Part shown: positions 17,939 through 26,326 of the stretch, in pieces
Layout of the letters: the number at the start of each line of letters is the position of its first letter
Numbering within the stretch: position 1 is the first letter of the stretch
Origin: IOR16 sp963521065
GTDB taxonomy: Bacteria > Bacillota > Clostridia > Peptostreptococcales > Anaerovoracaceae
Assembly (NCBI GenBank): GCA_963521065.1
Contig: CAUQTI010000004.1
Coordinates: 1-64,000, forward strand
DNA length: 64,000 nt
Direction of reading: 5' to 3'
Position numbers and translations under genes: made by a program
The notes under the pieces: model-generated
Seen by the model: only the letters and a program-made list of their open reading frames with translations
What the model was told of the DNA's origin: nothing
Databases searched by the model: none

Positions 17939-17941
17939 CTA

Positions 17942-18427
17942 TTATAAATCCCATTCCTCTTTTGCCACTTGCATCATAGCATCTAACGTAGCTTTATGAA
18001 CTTCTAAAAGTTCTTTAATTTCTATTTCCTCAGCTGCGTTATAACCCATTTCATCATCACTTAAATAGTTTAAGTTTTTATCTACATAAAATCTATATAT
18101 ATAATTTTCATCTACAGGGATTTCTACTCCATATTCTACTTTCCCCAAAAATAGTTTTTTAGGCCATATAATGATACCAAATCTATTTTCATTGGTAATT
18201 GCATAATTTCCAACAAATTGTAAGTATTGAGGTGCGGCAACGACACCTACATAATCATCAATTTCCCTATAATAATGATGTGGTGTCTTGGAATAATTTT
18301 GAGCTTGTTTTTCATATGGATACCAGTTCATAAACCATGTTATATTCCATAGAAGAAGAGCCGCAATCACAATCTTTGCCGGCTTGGATTTCATGATATA
18401 CAAAAATATGCTGTCGCGTTTTTTCAT
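17942..18427 (-). CDS. unrecognised membrane-anchored protein of the bacteriocin operon
   Basis: 161 residues: a positively charged N-terminus, one hydrophobic segment (residues about 17-33, 'AKIVIAALLLWNITWFM') and a hydrophilic remainder that would be outside the membrane. No lipobox or known motif. Its start overlaps the stop of the ABC ATPase gene by four bases (ATGA), so it is translated with the bacteriocin-associated transporter and may help export or immunity (inference from position only). Confidence 0.55.
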   Translation of the reverse strand: MKKRDSIFLYIMKSKPAKIVIAALLLWNITWFMNWYPYEKQAQNYSKTPHHYYREIDDYVGVVAAPQYLQFVGNYAITNENRFGIIIWPKKLFLGKVEYGVEIPVDENYIYRFYVDKNLNYLSDDEMGYNAAEEIEIKELLEVHKATLDAMMQVAKEEWDL

Positions 18428-19032
18428 AACTCAATGCTCCTGCTTGCCTGATTTTTGATTTCTTCATCATGGGTAACAATAATCACTATTTTCCCTTCCT
18501 TGTTCAAGTCTTTCAACAAATTCATGACAATCCTGGCATTTTTCTTATCCAAAGAACCGGTAGGCTCGTCCGCCAGTATAATATTGCACTGTTTCAGAAT
18601 CAATCTTGCCAGAGCGATGCGCTGTTGCTCTCCACCCGACAGTGTATACACCTTGTTGTCTATCTTATCTTTCAAACCAACTCTACAGAGCGCTTCTTCC
18701 ATGGAAAGATCGTTTGACCGATCTGACTTTACGATTTCCAGATTCTGCCTCACTGTCTTGTTTTCCATCAAAGCGAAGTTCTGAAATAGAAAGCCTGCTT
18801 CGCTTTGATAATATTCTCGTTTTTCCCTGCTGCTTTTATAGCTCTTTCCGTTGATGAGCAGCTCACCGGAATCAATGGGTTCCAGCAAACCGATGATATT
18901 CAGCAGTGTCGTTTTACCAGCGCCGCTTTCACCTGAAAAGCATATAAATTCTTCATCCTGTATTTCAAAATTCAAATCTTCAAATATCGTAAGCGTACCA
19001 AATTTTTTCGTTATATTTTTTCCGACTATCAT
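18424..19032 (-). CDS. ABC ATPase of the lactococcin-972-type bacteriocin system
   Basis: A compact 202-residue ATPase: Walker A 'GESGAGKTT', Q-loop, signature TLSGGEQQR, Walker B 'IILADEPTGSLD' and the switch His in 'IIVTHDEE'. This is the MacB/LolD-like type that pairs with DUF1430 membrane proteins in lactococcin 972 gene clusters. It overlaps both neighbours by four bases (ATGA), so three genes are translationally coupled. Probable role: bacteriocin immunity or export with the membrane protein encoded just upstream. Confidence 0.85.
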   Translation of the reverse strand: MIVGKNITKKFGTLTIFEDLNFEIQDEEFICFSGESGAGKTTLLNIIGLLEPIDSGELLINGKSYKSSREKREYYQSEAGFLFQNFALMENKTVRQNLEIVKSDRSNDLSMEEALCRVGLKDKIDNKVYTLSGGEQQRIALARLILKQCNIILADEPTGSLDKKNARIVMNLLKDLNKEGKIVIIVTHDEEIKNQASRSIEL

Positions 19033-21014
19033 ACATTTTCTCCCTTTAAAATAGCAACCACTTTCCGTTTTTCAACCGAATTTGATTTCACAAATATACA
19101 TACAATCTCCACCAGGATTAATAAAAGTCCCACAGCGCCAAGCTGTAATGCTGCTGCATTGATTTCCAATACACGGCCGAGCAGAATCGCAGTCACGATT
19201 CCGATTGCACCGAATATCGTCGTCGCCTTGATTAAGCGGATGTTTCTCTCATAGAGTGAATAGCCATGCACCTTTCGGATTGCCATCTCTATGGCATTAA
19301 AGTGATATTCCATCTGTATAATCAGCACGATGAGAAAAAGCTCCAGGAACAGAACGAATGCTCCAAGTACGATGGAAAGGATCATTTGTCGTTTACTCTG
19401 ATTCCATTCATACTCATATTCATCCATAGCATTTGTGATACTGATATATTGGTCATCCAGCTGCGCTTCACTACGAAAACGCTCCCACTGCTTTTCCGGG
19501 ATGTCATACAAAACATCATAATTATAATAGAAATCATATCCAGTAATACTAGCTTCCTCTTTATAGCTTGTGTTATCCAGAAGTAGAATTGGATCCTTAT
19601 AATTATTTGTGGAATATCCTGACATCATACTATGAATCCCCATGACATGGATACCATTCTCATATCTTACCACATTCCACCTGCCGTATTCGCTTTCTGA
19701 AAACAGGGTATTATCCTTCATTTCCATCGCATTTTTATAATCCGTCGATCCTTCTTTCATACTCTCCGGAAAGAGGATGCTGATTTTATTCCGTTCAATG
19801 GTTTCTTTTTCAGCTGCAAGCTGTGGATACTGCCTGGTTAATTCCTGAAACGCATTCTGATTTATGACAACAAACGGATATCGCATATTGTAATATCCGG
19901 ACAGATCTGCGTATTGAAAGGATTTGTTTTGAAAGGCTGTATAAAAATCCTTATATAAATCCTCATTCGGGTCATAGTCTTCGGTAACTGATTCTACTCC
20001 ATAGCCCATCTTATAATAAGAACAATTGTCATGGTTCTTGAAAAAATCCTTCTGTTTATAAAGAGTCCACGTCTCATTTATCATAGTAATATTGATGGAA
20101 ATCACAAGAATGGCGATGATGGAAAACCCTGCTTTTATGACATAATTGATTGCAAGAAAGCCATTATCCCCTTCTCCGGAAGCCAACACCTTCTTATAAT
20201 CCAATTTTAACAATCTCACCTGAATGGCAATATTAATCAGCAGGAACAGTACAAACAAAGCGATTACCCAATGCAGTTTGAACAGTGCGTTGGATAGATA
20301 CGTCGCAGAGCAGGACAACAATACAAAGAGAGCAGTAAATGCAGCGGTATCCTGTAAAATGCTTTTTAAAAATAGCCGAAATACGCTTTCCCCCATAATC
20401 GTCCGAATCATGGCTTCTTTTTTCATATACGCCACCTCATACAGAGAAAGGGCAAGTATGATACAGAAAACAGTACCCCACACAAACAAAGTATTTAAAA
20501 TTGTTTCAGCTTCGGAACCCTTTTCCTTAGGGAAACCTCCGCCATATTTATCAACCAGGTCGGCTTTGAAGGCACGGATTTTATCATAGTCTTCTTCTCC
20601 TCCTGTAAAATACCAAGTAGTGATATCCGAGATATCTTCCCCATCCTGTATGTTGCGGAACAACACCTTTTGATTTTCAAAAAACAGACTTTTGTTCGCC
20701 CCCTCTTTGATGCCGGAGTTTTTCAGATGTTCGATGGCTCCTTCTGTTCCGATAATTTTCGTTTCGTATAAATAGGATTTGTCCCAAGAATATTTAAACG
20801 TAAAGAAATCAACATCATGCTGCCTGCCGGTGCGGCAAAAATCCTTAACCATCTCCGCACTACTTATTTGTTTGCCGCTGCTATTACTATAAAAATTTGT
20901 ATCATAATACACTTCCTGGAAGTTATTCAGATTGAGAAGGCTCAGTTCGCCCATAAAAAGGAACCCCATTAAGACAAGAATCCCAAATACTGCAATTTTA
21001 ATTTTTTTCATCAT
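19029..21014 (-). CDS. bacteriocin-associated integral membrane protein (DUF1430-like)
   Basis: 661 residues. An N-terminal membrane helix (IAVFGILVLMGFLFMGEL) is followed by an extracellular domain, a cluster of helices (about 180-320), a second large outside domain (about 340-530) and three C-terminal helices, the layout of the DUF1430 proteins encoded with lactococcin 972. It should be the membrane partner of the ATPase downstream. The ATG at 21014 (followed by another ATG) has AGG upstream; the ORF up to 21074 runs through a hairpin and lacks a site. The hairpin at 21040-21069 separates it from the bacteriocin gene. Confidence 0.8.
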   Translation of the reverse strand: MMKKIKIAVFGILVLMGFLFMGELSLLNLNNFQEVYYDTNFYSNSSGKQISSAEMVKDFCRTGRQHDVDFFTFKYSWDKSYLYETKIIGTEGAIEHLKNSGIKEGANKSLFFENQKVLFRNIQDGEDISDITTWYFTGGEEDYDKIRAFKADLVDKYGGGFPKEKGSEAETILNTLFVWGTVFCIILALSLYEVAYMKKEAMIRTIMGESVFRLFLKSILQDTAAFTALFVLLSCSATYLSNALFKLHWVIALFVLFLLINIAIQVRLLKLDYKKVLASGEGDNGFLAINYVIKAGFSIIAILVISINITMINETWTLYKQKDFFKNHDNCSYYKMGYGVESVTEDYDPNEDLYKDFYTAFQNKSFQYADLSGYYNMRYPFVVINQNAFQELTRQYPQLAAEKETIERNKISILFPESMKEGSTDYKNAMEMKDNTLFSESEYGRWNVVRYENGIHVMGIHSMMSGYSTNNYKDPILLLDNTSYKEEASITGYDFYYNYDVLYDIPEKQWERFRSEAQLDDQYISITNAMDEYEYEWNQSKRQMILSIVLGAFVLFLELFLIVLIIQMEYHFNAIEMAIRKVHGYSLYERNIRLIKATTIFGAIGIVTAILLGRVLEINAAALQLGAVGLLLILVEIVCIFVKSNSVEKRKVVAILKGENV

Positions 21015-21039
21015 TATATACCTATCTGTACATTTCAAA

Positions 21040-21069
21040 AGGTGCCAGCAGGGTTTACTGCCGACACCT
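21040..21069 (-). terminator. hairpin between bacteriocin gene and its transporter genes
   Basis: Twelve-base arms (21069-21058 with 21051-21040) pair completely, with two G-T pairs and a six-base loop, and are followed on the minus strand by TTTTG. The short T-run suggests a leaky terminator, which would give more bacteriocin mRNA than transporter mRNA. Confidence 0.6.
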
Positions 21070-21098
21070 ATCACTATGCTATATCTGCCTAAAAGTCA

Positions 21099-21473
21099 TT
21101 ATTTGAATACATTACAATAGTATTTAACAGTGGAACCTTTATGGGTTACCTCCTGGTCAGACCAGCCTTCATTCGCAAATTTTGAAGGGCCATAATAGGT
21201 TCCATTCCCATTTACTATTTTAGAACGATGTTCATACCCATTCGAATTGGCATATGCGTAATCTTCATTAATAAGACGCGTATTATATCCATAGTCAAGG
21301 TAATGCTTTCCACCACTTACATACGTTACAGATTCATTCCATTTTGCTTTAAATGTATGTGACTTTGTCTTGTTTGTGGTTGATATCATAGCTGATTCTG
21401 CAGCAAAAGCAGATGTTGCTAAACTCATCATTAGTAATAATGAACAAGTAATTACGAATAGTTTTCTTTTCAT
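21099..21473 (-). CDS. lactococcin 972-family bacteriocin precursor
   Basis: 124-residue precursor. A Sec signal peptide (KLFVITCSLLLMMSLATSAFA) is followed by a mature part rich in Tyr, Gly and Asn that ends in 'GSTVKYYCNVFK'. The pattern (aromatic-rich repeats, 'SK...W', C-terminal aromatic tail) and the adjacent DUF1430/ABC genes fit the lactococcin 972 family, whose founding member binds lipid II and blocks septum formation. One mature Cys is present near the C-terminus. The ATG at 21473 has AAGGA seven bases upstream; TTG at 21479 is an alternative. Confidence 0.8.
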   Translation of the reverse strand: MKRKLFVITCSLLLMMSLATSAFAAESAMISTTNKTKSHTFKAKWNESVTYVSGGKHYLDYGYNTRLINEDYAYANSNGYEHRSKIVNGNGTYYGPSKFANEGWSDQEVTHKGSTVKYYCNVFK

Positions 21474-21774
21474 GGTCAATCCTTCCTATAAACAAGTAAT
21501 CTTTTGATATGTAATATTTCTAAAGCTTCTTAAACTATGTTTTCCTCACGATAATATTCGTTTGGAATAATTTTGATCCGCTCTTTCTGTTCCTATCCCC
21601 TCATAGGCATCACCTTCTTTTTATCAATAACCTTTTTCCCTTTGTAAATATATTCTGCTGATATTACTACAGCTTCTATGATAATCATATTCCATACTTT
21701 TATATTTGTCAATGAAAAGTATTTTGCGTTATAACTATTTTCTTGCTATTTTAGCTAACTTCATCTGAAGATTC
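21474..21774. other. intergenic region upstream of the bacteriocin gene
   Basis: AT-rich sequence that must contain the bacteriocin promoter on the minus strand. I cannot single out a convincing -35/-10 pair, and no ORF or structured RNA stands out. Confidence 0.3.
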
Positions 21775-21960
21775 CTATTTCATATAGAAAGTGACGTCTT
21801 TTCCTTTGATATACAGCTTAGATTTCTTACTCACCTGCTCTTTTGTTCAAATAACAAGCTCCGCATAATCTAGTTTCCCATTATTTTCTGAAGTCTGTAT
21901 ATCCACTTCAGAATCCGAAAGCTCTGCGCATACTCTGAAAATATCCCCCCTTGTACTCAT
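21775..21960 (-). pseudogene. small gene interrupted by an in-frame TGA
   Basis: An ATG at 21960, preceded by GGAG at six to seven bases, opens a frame of 37 codons to a TGA at 21849-21847. The same frame then continues for 23 codons to TAG with plausible protein sequence (KSKLYIKGKDVTFYMK). The whole would be a 61-residue hydrophilic protein. No SECIS-like context was recognised and other genes here use TGA as stop, so a nonsense mutation is the simplest reading. Family not recognised. Confidence 0.4.
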
Positions 21961-22021
21961 CTGTCACTCCATTTTGCCCATCAAATCTTTCCTTTCAAGT
22001 GCATAAATCACGAATTAAAAT

Positions 22022-22076
22022 AAGATTTTTAAAATCTTTATACTTTCTTTATAAATATTTTTTATCCTTGTATTAT
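22022..22076 (+). promoter_or_regulatory. candidate promoter and operator of the lanFEG-RK operon
   Basis: TATTAT (22071-22076) lies 17 bp after a weak TTTATA (22048-22053). Just upstream is a perfect inverted repeat, AAGATTTT-T-AAAATCTT (22022-22038), a plausible site for the response regulator encoded downstream. The assignment rests on position only. Confidence 0.45.
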
Positions 22077-22099
22077 CACGAAGAAAAGGGGATATTTAC

Positions 22100-22804
22100 A
22101 TGGAAAACATATTAATCACAAAAGATTTATGTAAAAACTTCAAAAAACAAAAAGCAAATGACAGCATTTCAATTACCGTTAGAAAAAACAGTATTTACGG
22201 TTTACTTGGTCCAAATGGTGCAGGTAAATCTACCTTGCTTAAAATGATAACCGGTATGCTAAATCCATCTTCTGGTAATATTTATTTTAATGGGAGACAT
22301 TGGAAGAGAAAAGATTTAGCATCGATTGGTGCCTTGATTGAATCGCCTCCTATTTATGAAAATTTAACAGCATTTGAAAATCTGAAAGTGCGAGCATTGC
22401 TATATAATTTGCCGAACAGCAGAATAGAAGAAGTTCTTGAAATGGTAGAGCTTACAAACACAGGTAAGAAAAAAGCCGGAAAATTCTCAATGGGTATGAA
22501 GCAGAGGCTTGGTATTGCGATGGCACTTTTAAACGACCCTACACTTCTAATTCTTGATGAACCAACGAATGGACTGGACCCGATTGGTATACAGGATTTA
22601 AGAGAGCTGATTTTGTCATTTCCGCAAAAAGGCATAACCGTTATTTTATCAAGTCATATTTTGTCTGAAGTGGAGCAAATAGCAGATACGATTGGCATTA
22701 TTGCAAATGGAAGGCTTTGGTATGAAGATTCAATCCATAAAAATGAGGATTTAGAAAGCCTATTTATGGAAGTGGTAAGAAAGTCAGGTGCTTATAATGA
22801 TTAA
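22100..22804 (+). CDS. lantibiotic-resistance ABC transporter ATPase (LanF type)
   Basis: A 234-residue ATPase: Walker A GPNGAGKST, signature 'FSMGMKQRLGIAMALL', Walker B LLILDEPTNGLDP and 'SSHILSEVEQIAD'. The 'FSMGMKQR' signature is the form seen in LanF/BcrA-type antimicrobial-peptide protection ATPases. It is the first gene of an F-E-G-R-K cluster and overlaps lanE by eight bases. AAGGGG precedes the ATG. It should drive removal of a membrane-active peptide by the two permeases. Confidence 0.88.
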   Translation: MENILITKDLCKNFKKQKANDSISITVRKNSIYGLLGPNGAGKSTLLKMITGMLNPSSGNIYFNGRHWKRKDLASIGALIESPPIYENLTAFENLKVRALLYNLPNSRIEEVLEMVELTNTGKKKAGKFSMGMKQRLGIAMALLNDPTLLILDEPTNGLDPIGIQDLRELILSFPQKGITVILSSHILSEVEQIADTIGIIANGRLWYEDSIHKNEDLESLFMEVVRKSGAYND

Positions 22805-23522
22805 TTATTTAAAATCTGAATTTCTAAAACAAAAACATCGTTTTACTCTAAAGTTGCTTTGGTTAAGTCCATTGATTGCAATTGCGCTTGTACTTCTCCT
22901 TATGGGCGGACGTTTTTTTATGGAAGGTGCATTTAATTGGTGGTATACCATGATTTTGCCGGGAACACTTTCTATGATTGTATCCTTTACTGTGTCCTCG
23001 GAGAAAAGGCATAACCATCATGGATTATTTACGGTTTCCATTCACAAAAAAAAGCTGTGGATTTCCCAGCTCTTAATGAACACTACTTTGCTGCTTATTA
23101 CGAATTTGCTCTTTTTTATTGTTTTATCAACAGTTGGAATAGTAATTGGTGTGCCAATCTCATTTCTGAATGCCTTTACAGCAAGTGTGGTTCTATTTTT
23201 AACTTTTGCATGGCAAATCCCTTTATTTATGTTTATCAGTGAAAAAATAGGTTCCTTTTTTTCTATTCTGATAAGTTTATTTTTTAACATGGGCTTTGGG
23301 ATTTTTTTTGCTGCAACAAAATTGTGGTACGTTCCATTTGCAATTTCAGCAAGATTAATGTGCCCTATTATTAAAGTTATGCCAAATGGTTTACCTCTTG
23401 AAGCTGGGAATCATTTAGGTGATACCTCTGTTATTTTTATCGGTATTATAATAACAGTGGCATTGTATTTTATTTTTTCGTTGATTACTACATTGTGGTT
23501 TCATCATAGGGAGGTAAAATAA
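22797..23522 (+). CDS. lantibiotic-protection ABC permease (LanE/MutE type)
   Basis: About 241 residues with six hydrophobic segments. The N-terminus 'YLKSEFLKQKHRFTLKLLWLSP' and the 'GTLSMIVSFTVSSEKRHNHHG' segment match the LanE/MutE/EpiE permease family. The ATG at 22797 overlaps the ATPase stop and has AGG eight bases upstream; a GTG at 22788 in frame is less likely. It acts in the cytoplasmic membrane together with LanG. Confidence 0.82.
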   Translation: MINYLKSEFLKQKHRFTLKLLWLSPLIAIALVLLLMGGRFFMEGAFNWWYTMILPGTLSMIVSFTVSSEKRHNHHGLFTVSIHKKKLWISQLLMNTTLLLITNLLFFIVLSTVGIVIGVPISFLNAFTASVVLFLTFAWQIPLFMFISEKIGSFFSILISLFFNMGFGIFFAATKLWYVPFAISARLMCPIIKVMPNGLPLEAGNHLGDTSVIFIGIIITVALYFIFSLITTLWFHHREVK

Positions 23523-24275
23523 ATGTACTTCTATTACAATTTAAAATCAGATTTATATAAATTATGTCATTCTCCCCTATTGCTCCTTCATTTTCTTGTA
23601 CCTGTAGTGGGAATCACACTATTTGTGTGGTACTATTCCTTTTCTGCTTGGAATGAACTCAATAAACTATCTGCATATATACAGATAGTTTCTGTTTCTT
23701 TTCCTGTTTTAATTGGAATCATCACCTCAATGTTAGCGGAATCGGAACAAAAATCAGGCGGTTTTCAAATGCTCTTATCCACTCCGGCTCCAAAATACGT
23801 CCCGCATATCACGAAACTGATTTGGCTGATTTTATTTGGCCTTTGTTCGGCCGCCCTTGCATTAATCGGTTTTGGAATAGGTTTTAGCGTATTGGGGTAT
23901 ACAACTTTTAAACTACTGTTTTATATCAAAACTGCAGTTCTCTTATCTATTAGTGTCATCCCGTTATATTTACTACACTATATCATCAGTTTTATTGCGG
24001 GCAAAGGCTACAGCTTAGGGTTAGGGATTATCGGCAGCCTGCTATCTGCGCTCTTTTTAACAGGATTAGGAGATGGCATTTGGAGTTTTCTTCCTTGGGG
24101 AATTAGTGGAAGATTTTCCGAAACATTACTTCGTTCAGATTTAATGAATATTGATTTTTTACAGTTTACTGGTATGATACAAAGTATAATTTTTATGTTA
24201 CTCTTCACTTTTGTTTTTCTCTTGACACTGATTTTATTATCGAATAAATGGGAAGGCAGAAAATCTGAGGATTGA
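23523..24275 (+). CDS. lantibiotic-protection ABC permease (LanG/MutG type)
   Basis: 250 residues, six predicted helices. The N-terminus 'NLKSDLYKLCHSPLLLLHFLVP' and the 'ESEQKSGGFQMLLSTPAPK' segment are typical of the LanG/MutG branch. GGGAGG lies about seven bases before the ATG, which directly abuts the TAA of lanE. Expected to form the membrane channel with LanE. Confidence 0.82.
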   Translation: MYFYYNLKSDLYKLCHSPLLLLHFLVPVVGITLFVWYYSFSAWNELNKLSAYIQIVSVSFPVLIGIITSMLAESEQKSGGFQMLLSTPAPKYVPHITKLIWLILFGLCSAALALIGFGIGFSVLGYTTFKLLFYIKTAVLLSISVIPLYLLHYIISFIAGKGYSLGLGIIGSLLSALFLTGLGDGIWSFLPWGISGRFSETLLRSDLMNIDFLQFTGMIQSIIFMLLFTFVFLLTLILLSNKWEGRKSED

Positions 24276-24290
24276 CAGTTAGGAGATAGG

Positions 24291-24950
24291 ATGGCTACCA
24301 TTCTTGTTATTGATGATGATATTGCAATTTGCAGGTTAATTGAAACCGCACTCATAAGAGACGGCCATTTTGTTATAACGAAAAATTCTGCTATGGACGT
24401 TTCAAGCAATGACTTTAAACAAATCGATTTAATTCTTTTGGATATTATGATGCCAGGGCTTGACGGCATCACTTTTTGCAGAGAATTTAGGGATATAATC
24501 GATTGTCCAATATTATTTTTGACAGCAAAAACAATGGAACAAGATATCATCGACGGGTTTTCTGTAGGTGGTGATGATTATATCAAAAAACCTTTCCGCA
24601 TATCCGAACTTAGGGCCAGAGTCCATGCACATATACGCAGAGAACATCGAGACAGACACCAGAGTTTGCTTTTAAATGATTGTATTTTTGATCTGTCAGA
24701 AAAGACTGTAACCGTTCAAAATAAGCTGATCAGTTTAACCAAAAGCGAATATGAGATTTGTGAATTGTTGGCAAGAAACAAAGGACAGATTTTTTCGCTT
24801 GAAAATATATTGGAGAAAATATTTGGCTTTCATTCTGAAAGTGATATTTCTTCCATTCGAGTTCACATAAAAAACATCCGGAGTAAATTCAGTGAAATCA
24901 TGGATTGTCCCATTGAAACGGTCTGGGGGGTGGGATATAAATGGAAATAA
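24291..24950 (+). CDS. OmpR-family response regulator (LanR/SpaR-like)
   Basis: 219 residues: a receiver domain with the acidic pair 'VIDDDIAI', the phospho-acceptor Asp in 'ILLDIMMPGLDG', conserved Thr in 'LFLTAKT' and Lys in 'YIKKPF', then a C-terminal winged helix ending 'IETVWGVGYKWK'. The gene lies 15 bases after lanG and overlaps the kinase gene by ten bases. It probably activates the lanFEG promoter on peptide stress, as known for NisRK/SpaRK and Cpr-type systems. Confidence 0.9.
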   Translation: MATILVIDDDIAICRLIETALIRDGHFVITKNSAMDVSSNDFKQIDLILLDIMMPGLDGITFCREFRDIIDCPILFLTAKTMEQDIIDGFSVGGDDYIKKPFRISELRARVHAHIRREHRDRHQSLLLNDCIFDLSEKTVTVQNKLISLTKSEYEICELLARNKGQIFSLENILEKIFGFHSESDISSIRVHIKNIRSKFSEIMDCPIETVWGVGYKWK

Positions 24951-26317
24951 GAAAGAAAAGCACGATTTCAATATATCGGTTATTTTTAGAACATTTAATT
25001 GGACTTTCCGTTTGTATTATCGGTTTAATTCTAGCGTTCATTATGATTATATCGATTTCTTTTCAATCTGGTTTTGTTTTACCAGCTAATTATACAGATG
25101 CAAAATTAAACCAAGCAGAAGAAACTTTAATAGAGTCTTTTGATAAAGATGTTTTGCCGCCCTATTGCAGCTATATTGTAATAGACATGAATGGTGAGAT
25201 TACCAATAGCAACATGACCGAAAATGAGATAAAAAAAACAAAATCCTATTTATTAAGCGGCGATAAATCATATTATGCTTTTTACAAGGAAATCTCCCAA
25301 CAAAATGGAAATATTATTATTATTAAATATGATATGCTTGCACATTTCAGTAACCCCATACTTCATAAAATGATTCCTTATCCTGAACTTTTCGCATTGA
25401 TACTTCTTTTAGGATCAATCATCTTGCTTGCAGTAATTACTGCTTCAAGGTTCAGTAAAAAATTAAGACAAAATCTGAATTCAATTGTAACCGCTACTGA
25501 AAAAATTGGAGATCAAGATTTGAATTTTGAGATTGCGCCTACTAAAATTGTAGAATTTAATTCTGTTTTAAATACGATTGAAAAATTAAAAGTTGCGTTA
25601 TCAATCTCATTAAAAGAACAGTGGGATAAGGAACAACAAAAGAAATCACAACTTTCTGCATTGGCTCATGATATCAAGACACCATTGACTGTGATTAAAG
25701 GAAACGCTGAATTATTAGCAGAAAATGACTCTTGTAAAGAGGATAAAGAACTGATTTCATTCATTCAATCAAGCGCTGATACCATCGAACGATATTTGGA
25801 ATTGCTGATGCGTGTCGTGAACAACAATTCATTGTTCATGGATAAAAAAACGATTCCTCTAAAAGATTTCTTTGATGAGATTTCTACCGAGGCAGCAGCA
25901 CTTTGCAAAACAAAGAATCTAGTGCTTAAGCGGTACAATTATGTGAAATGTGATACGATGTATGTAGATGGCGAACTGTTGAAGCGGGCAATTATCAACA
26001 TTATTGATAATGCGGTCCGCTATTCTGATACAAATTCTCAAATCTGTTTTTCGGTTTCAGAAAATGAATCTTACCTGATATTTGAAATCGCTGATTTAGG
26101 GAAAGGCTTTTCAGCGGAAGGTTTAAAAAAAGCAACACAAGAATTTTTTACAGAAGATACCTCCCGAACAACTCAGCACTATGGTCTAGGGCTAAGTTTT
26201 GCAAAGGCCATTGCACAGGCTCACCATGGAACTCTTGAAATAAAAAATCAAATCGATACAAAAGGTGCAATCGTATCTGTAATCATAAAAAATGATATGC
26301 AGATATTGAATCTTTAA
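24941..26317 (+). CDS. sensor histidine kinase (LanK/SpaK-like)
   Basis: 458 residues. Two membrane helices (about 12-38 and 145-166) flank a roughly 105-residue outside sensor domain, followed by a HAMP-like linker, the H-box 'LSALAHDIKTPLTVIKG', N-box 'NIIDNAVRYSD', and G-boxes 'DLGKGFS' and 'HYGLGLSFAK'. The extracellular domain length fits the lantibiotic-sensing SpaK/NisK branch. The stop lies ten bases before the IS256 left end, so the gene is complete. Confidence 0.88.
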   Translation: MEIRKKSTISIYRLFLEHLIGLSVCIIGLILAFIMIISISFQSGFVLPANYTDAKLNQAEETLIESFDKDVLPPYCSYIVIDMNGEITNSNMTENEIKKTKSYLLSGDKSYYAFYKEISQQNGNIIIIKYDMLAHFSNPILHKMIPYPELFALILLLGSIILLAVITASRFSKKLRQNLNSIVTATEKIGDQDLNFEIAPTKIVEFNSVLNTIEKLKVALSISLKEQWDKEQQKKSQLSALAHDIKTPLTVIKGNAELLAENDSCKEDKELISFIQSSADTIERYLELLMRVVNNNSLFMDKKTIPLKDFFDEISTEAAALCKTKNLVLKRYNYVKCDTMYVDGELLKRAIINIIDNAVRYSDTNSQICFSVSENESYLIFEIADLGKGFSAEGLKKATQEFFTEDTSRTTQHYGLGLSFAKAIAQAHHGTLEIKNQIDTKGAIVSVIIKNDMQILNL

Positions 26318-26326
26318 CAACAGCAA

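Noticed and set aside
21847..21849. TGA read as selenocysteine or tryptophan
   Set aside because: No SECIS-like hairpin was recognised directly behind it, and other genes in the window end at TGA.
24008..24550. 180-codon antisense ORF over lanG and lanR
   Set aside because: It lies wholly opposite two well-supported genes and its composition mirrors them; no start signal.
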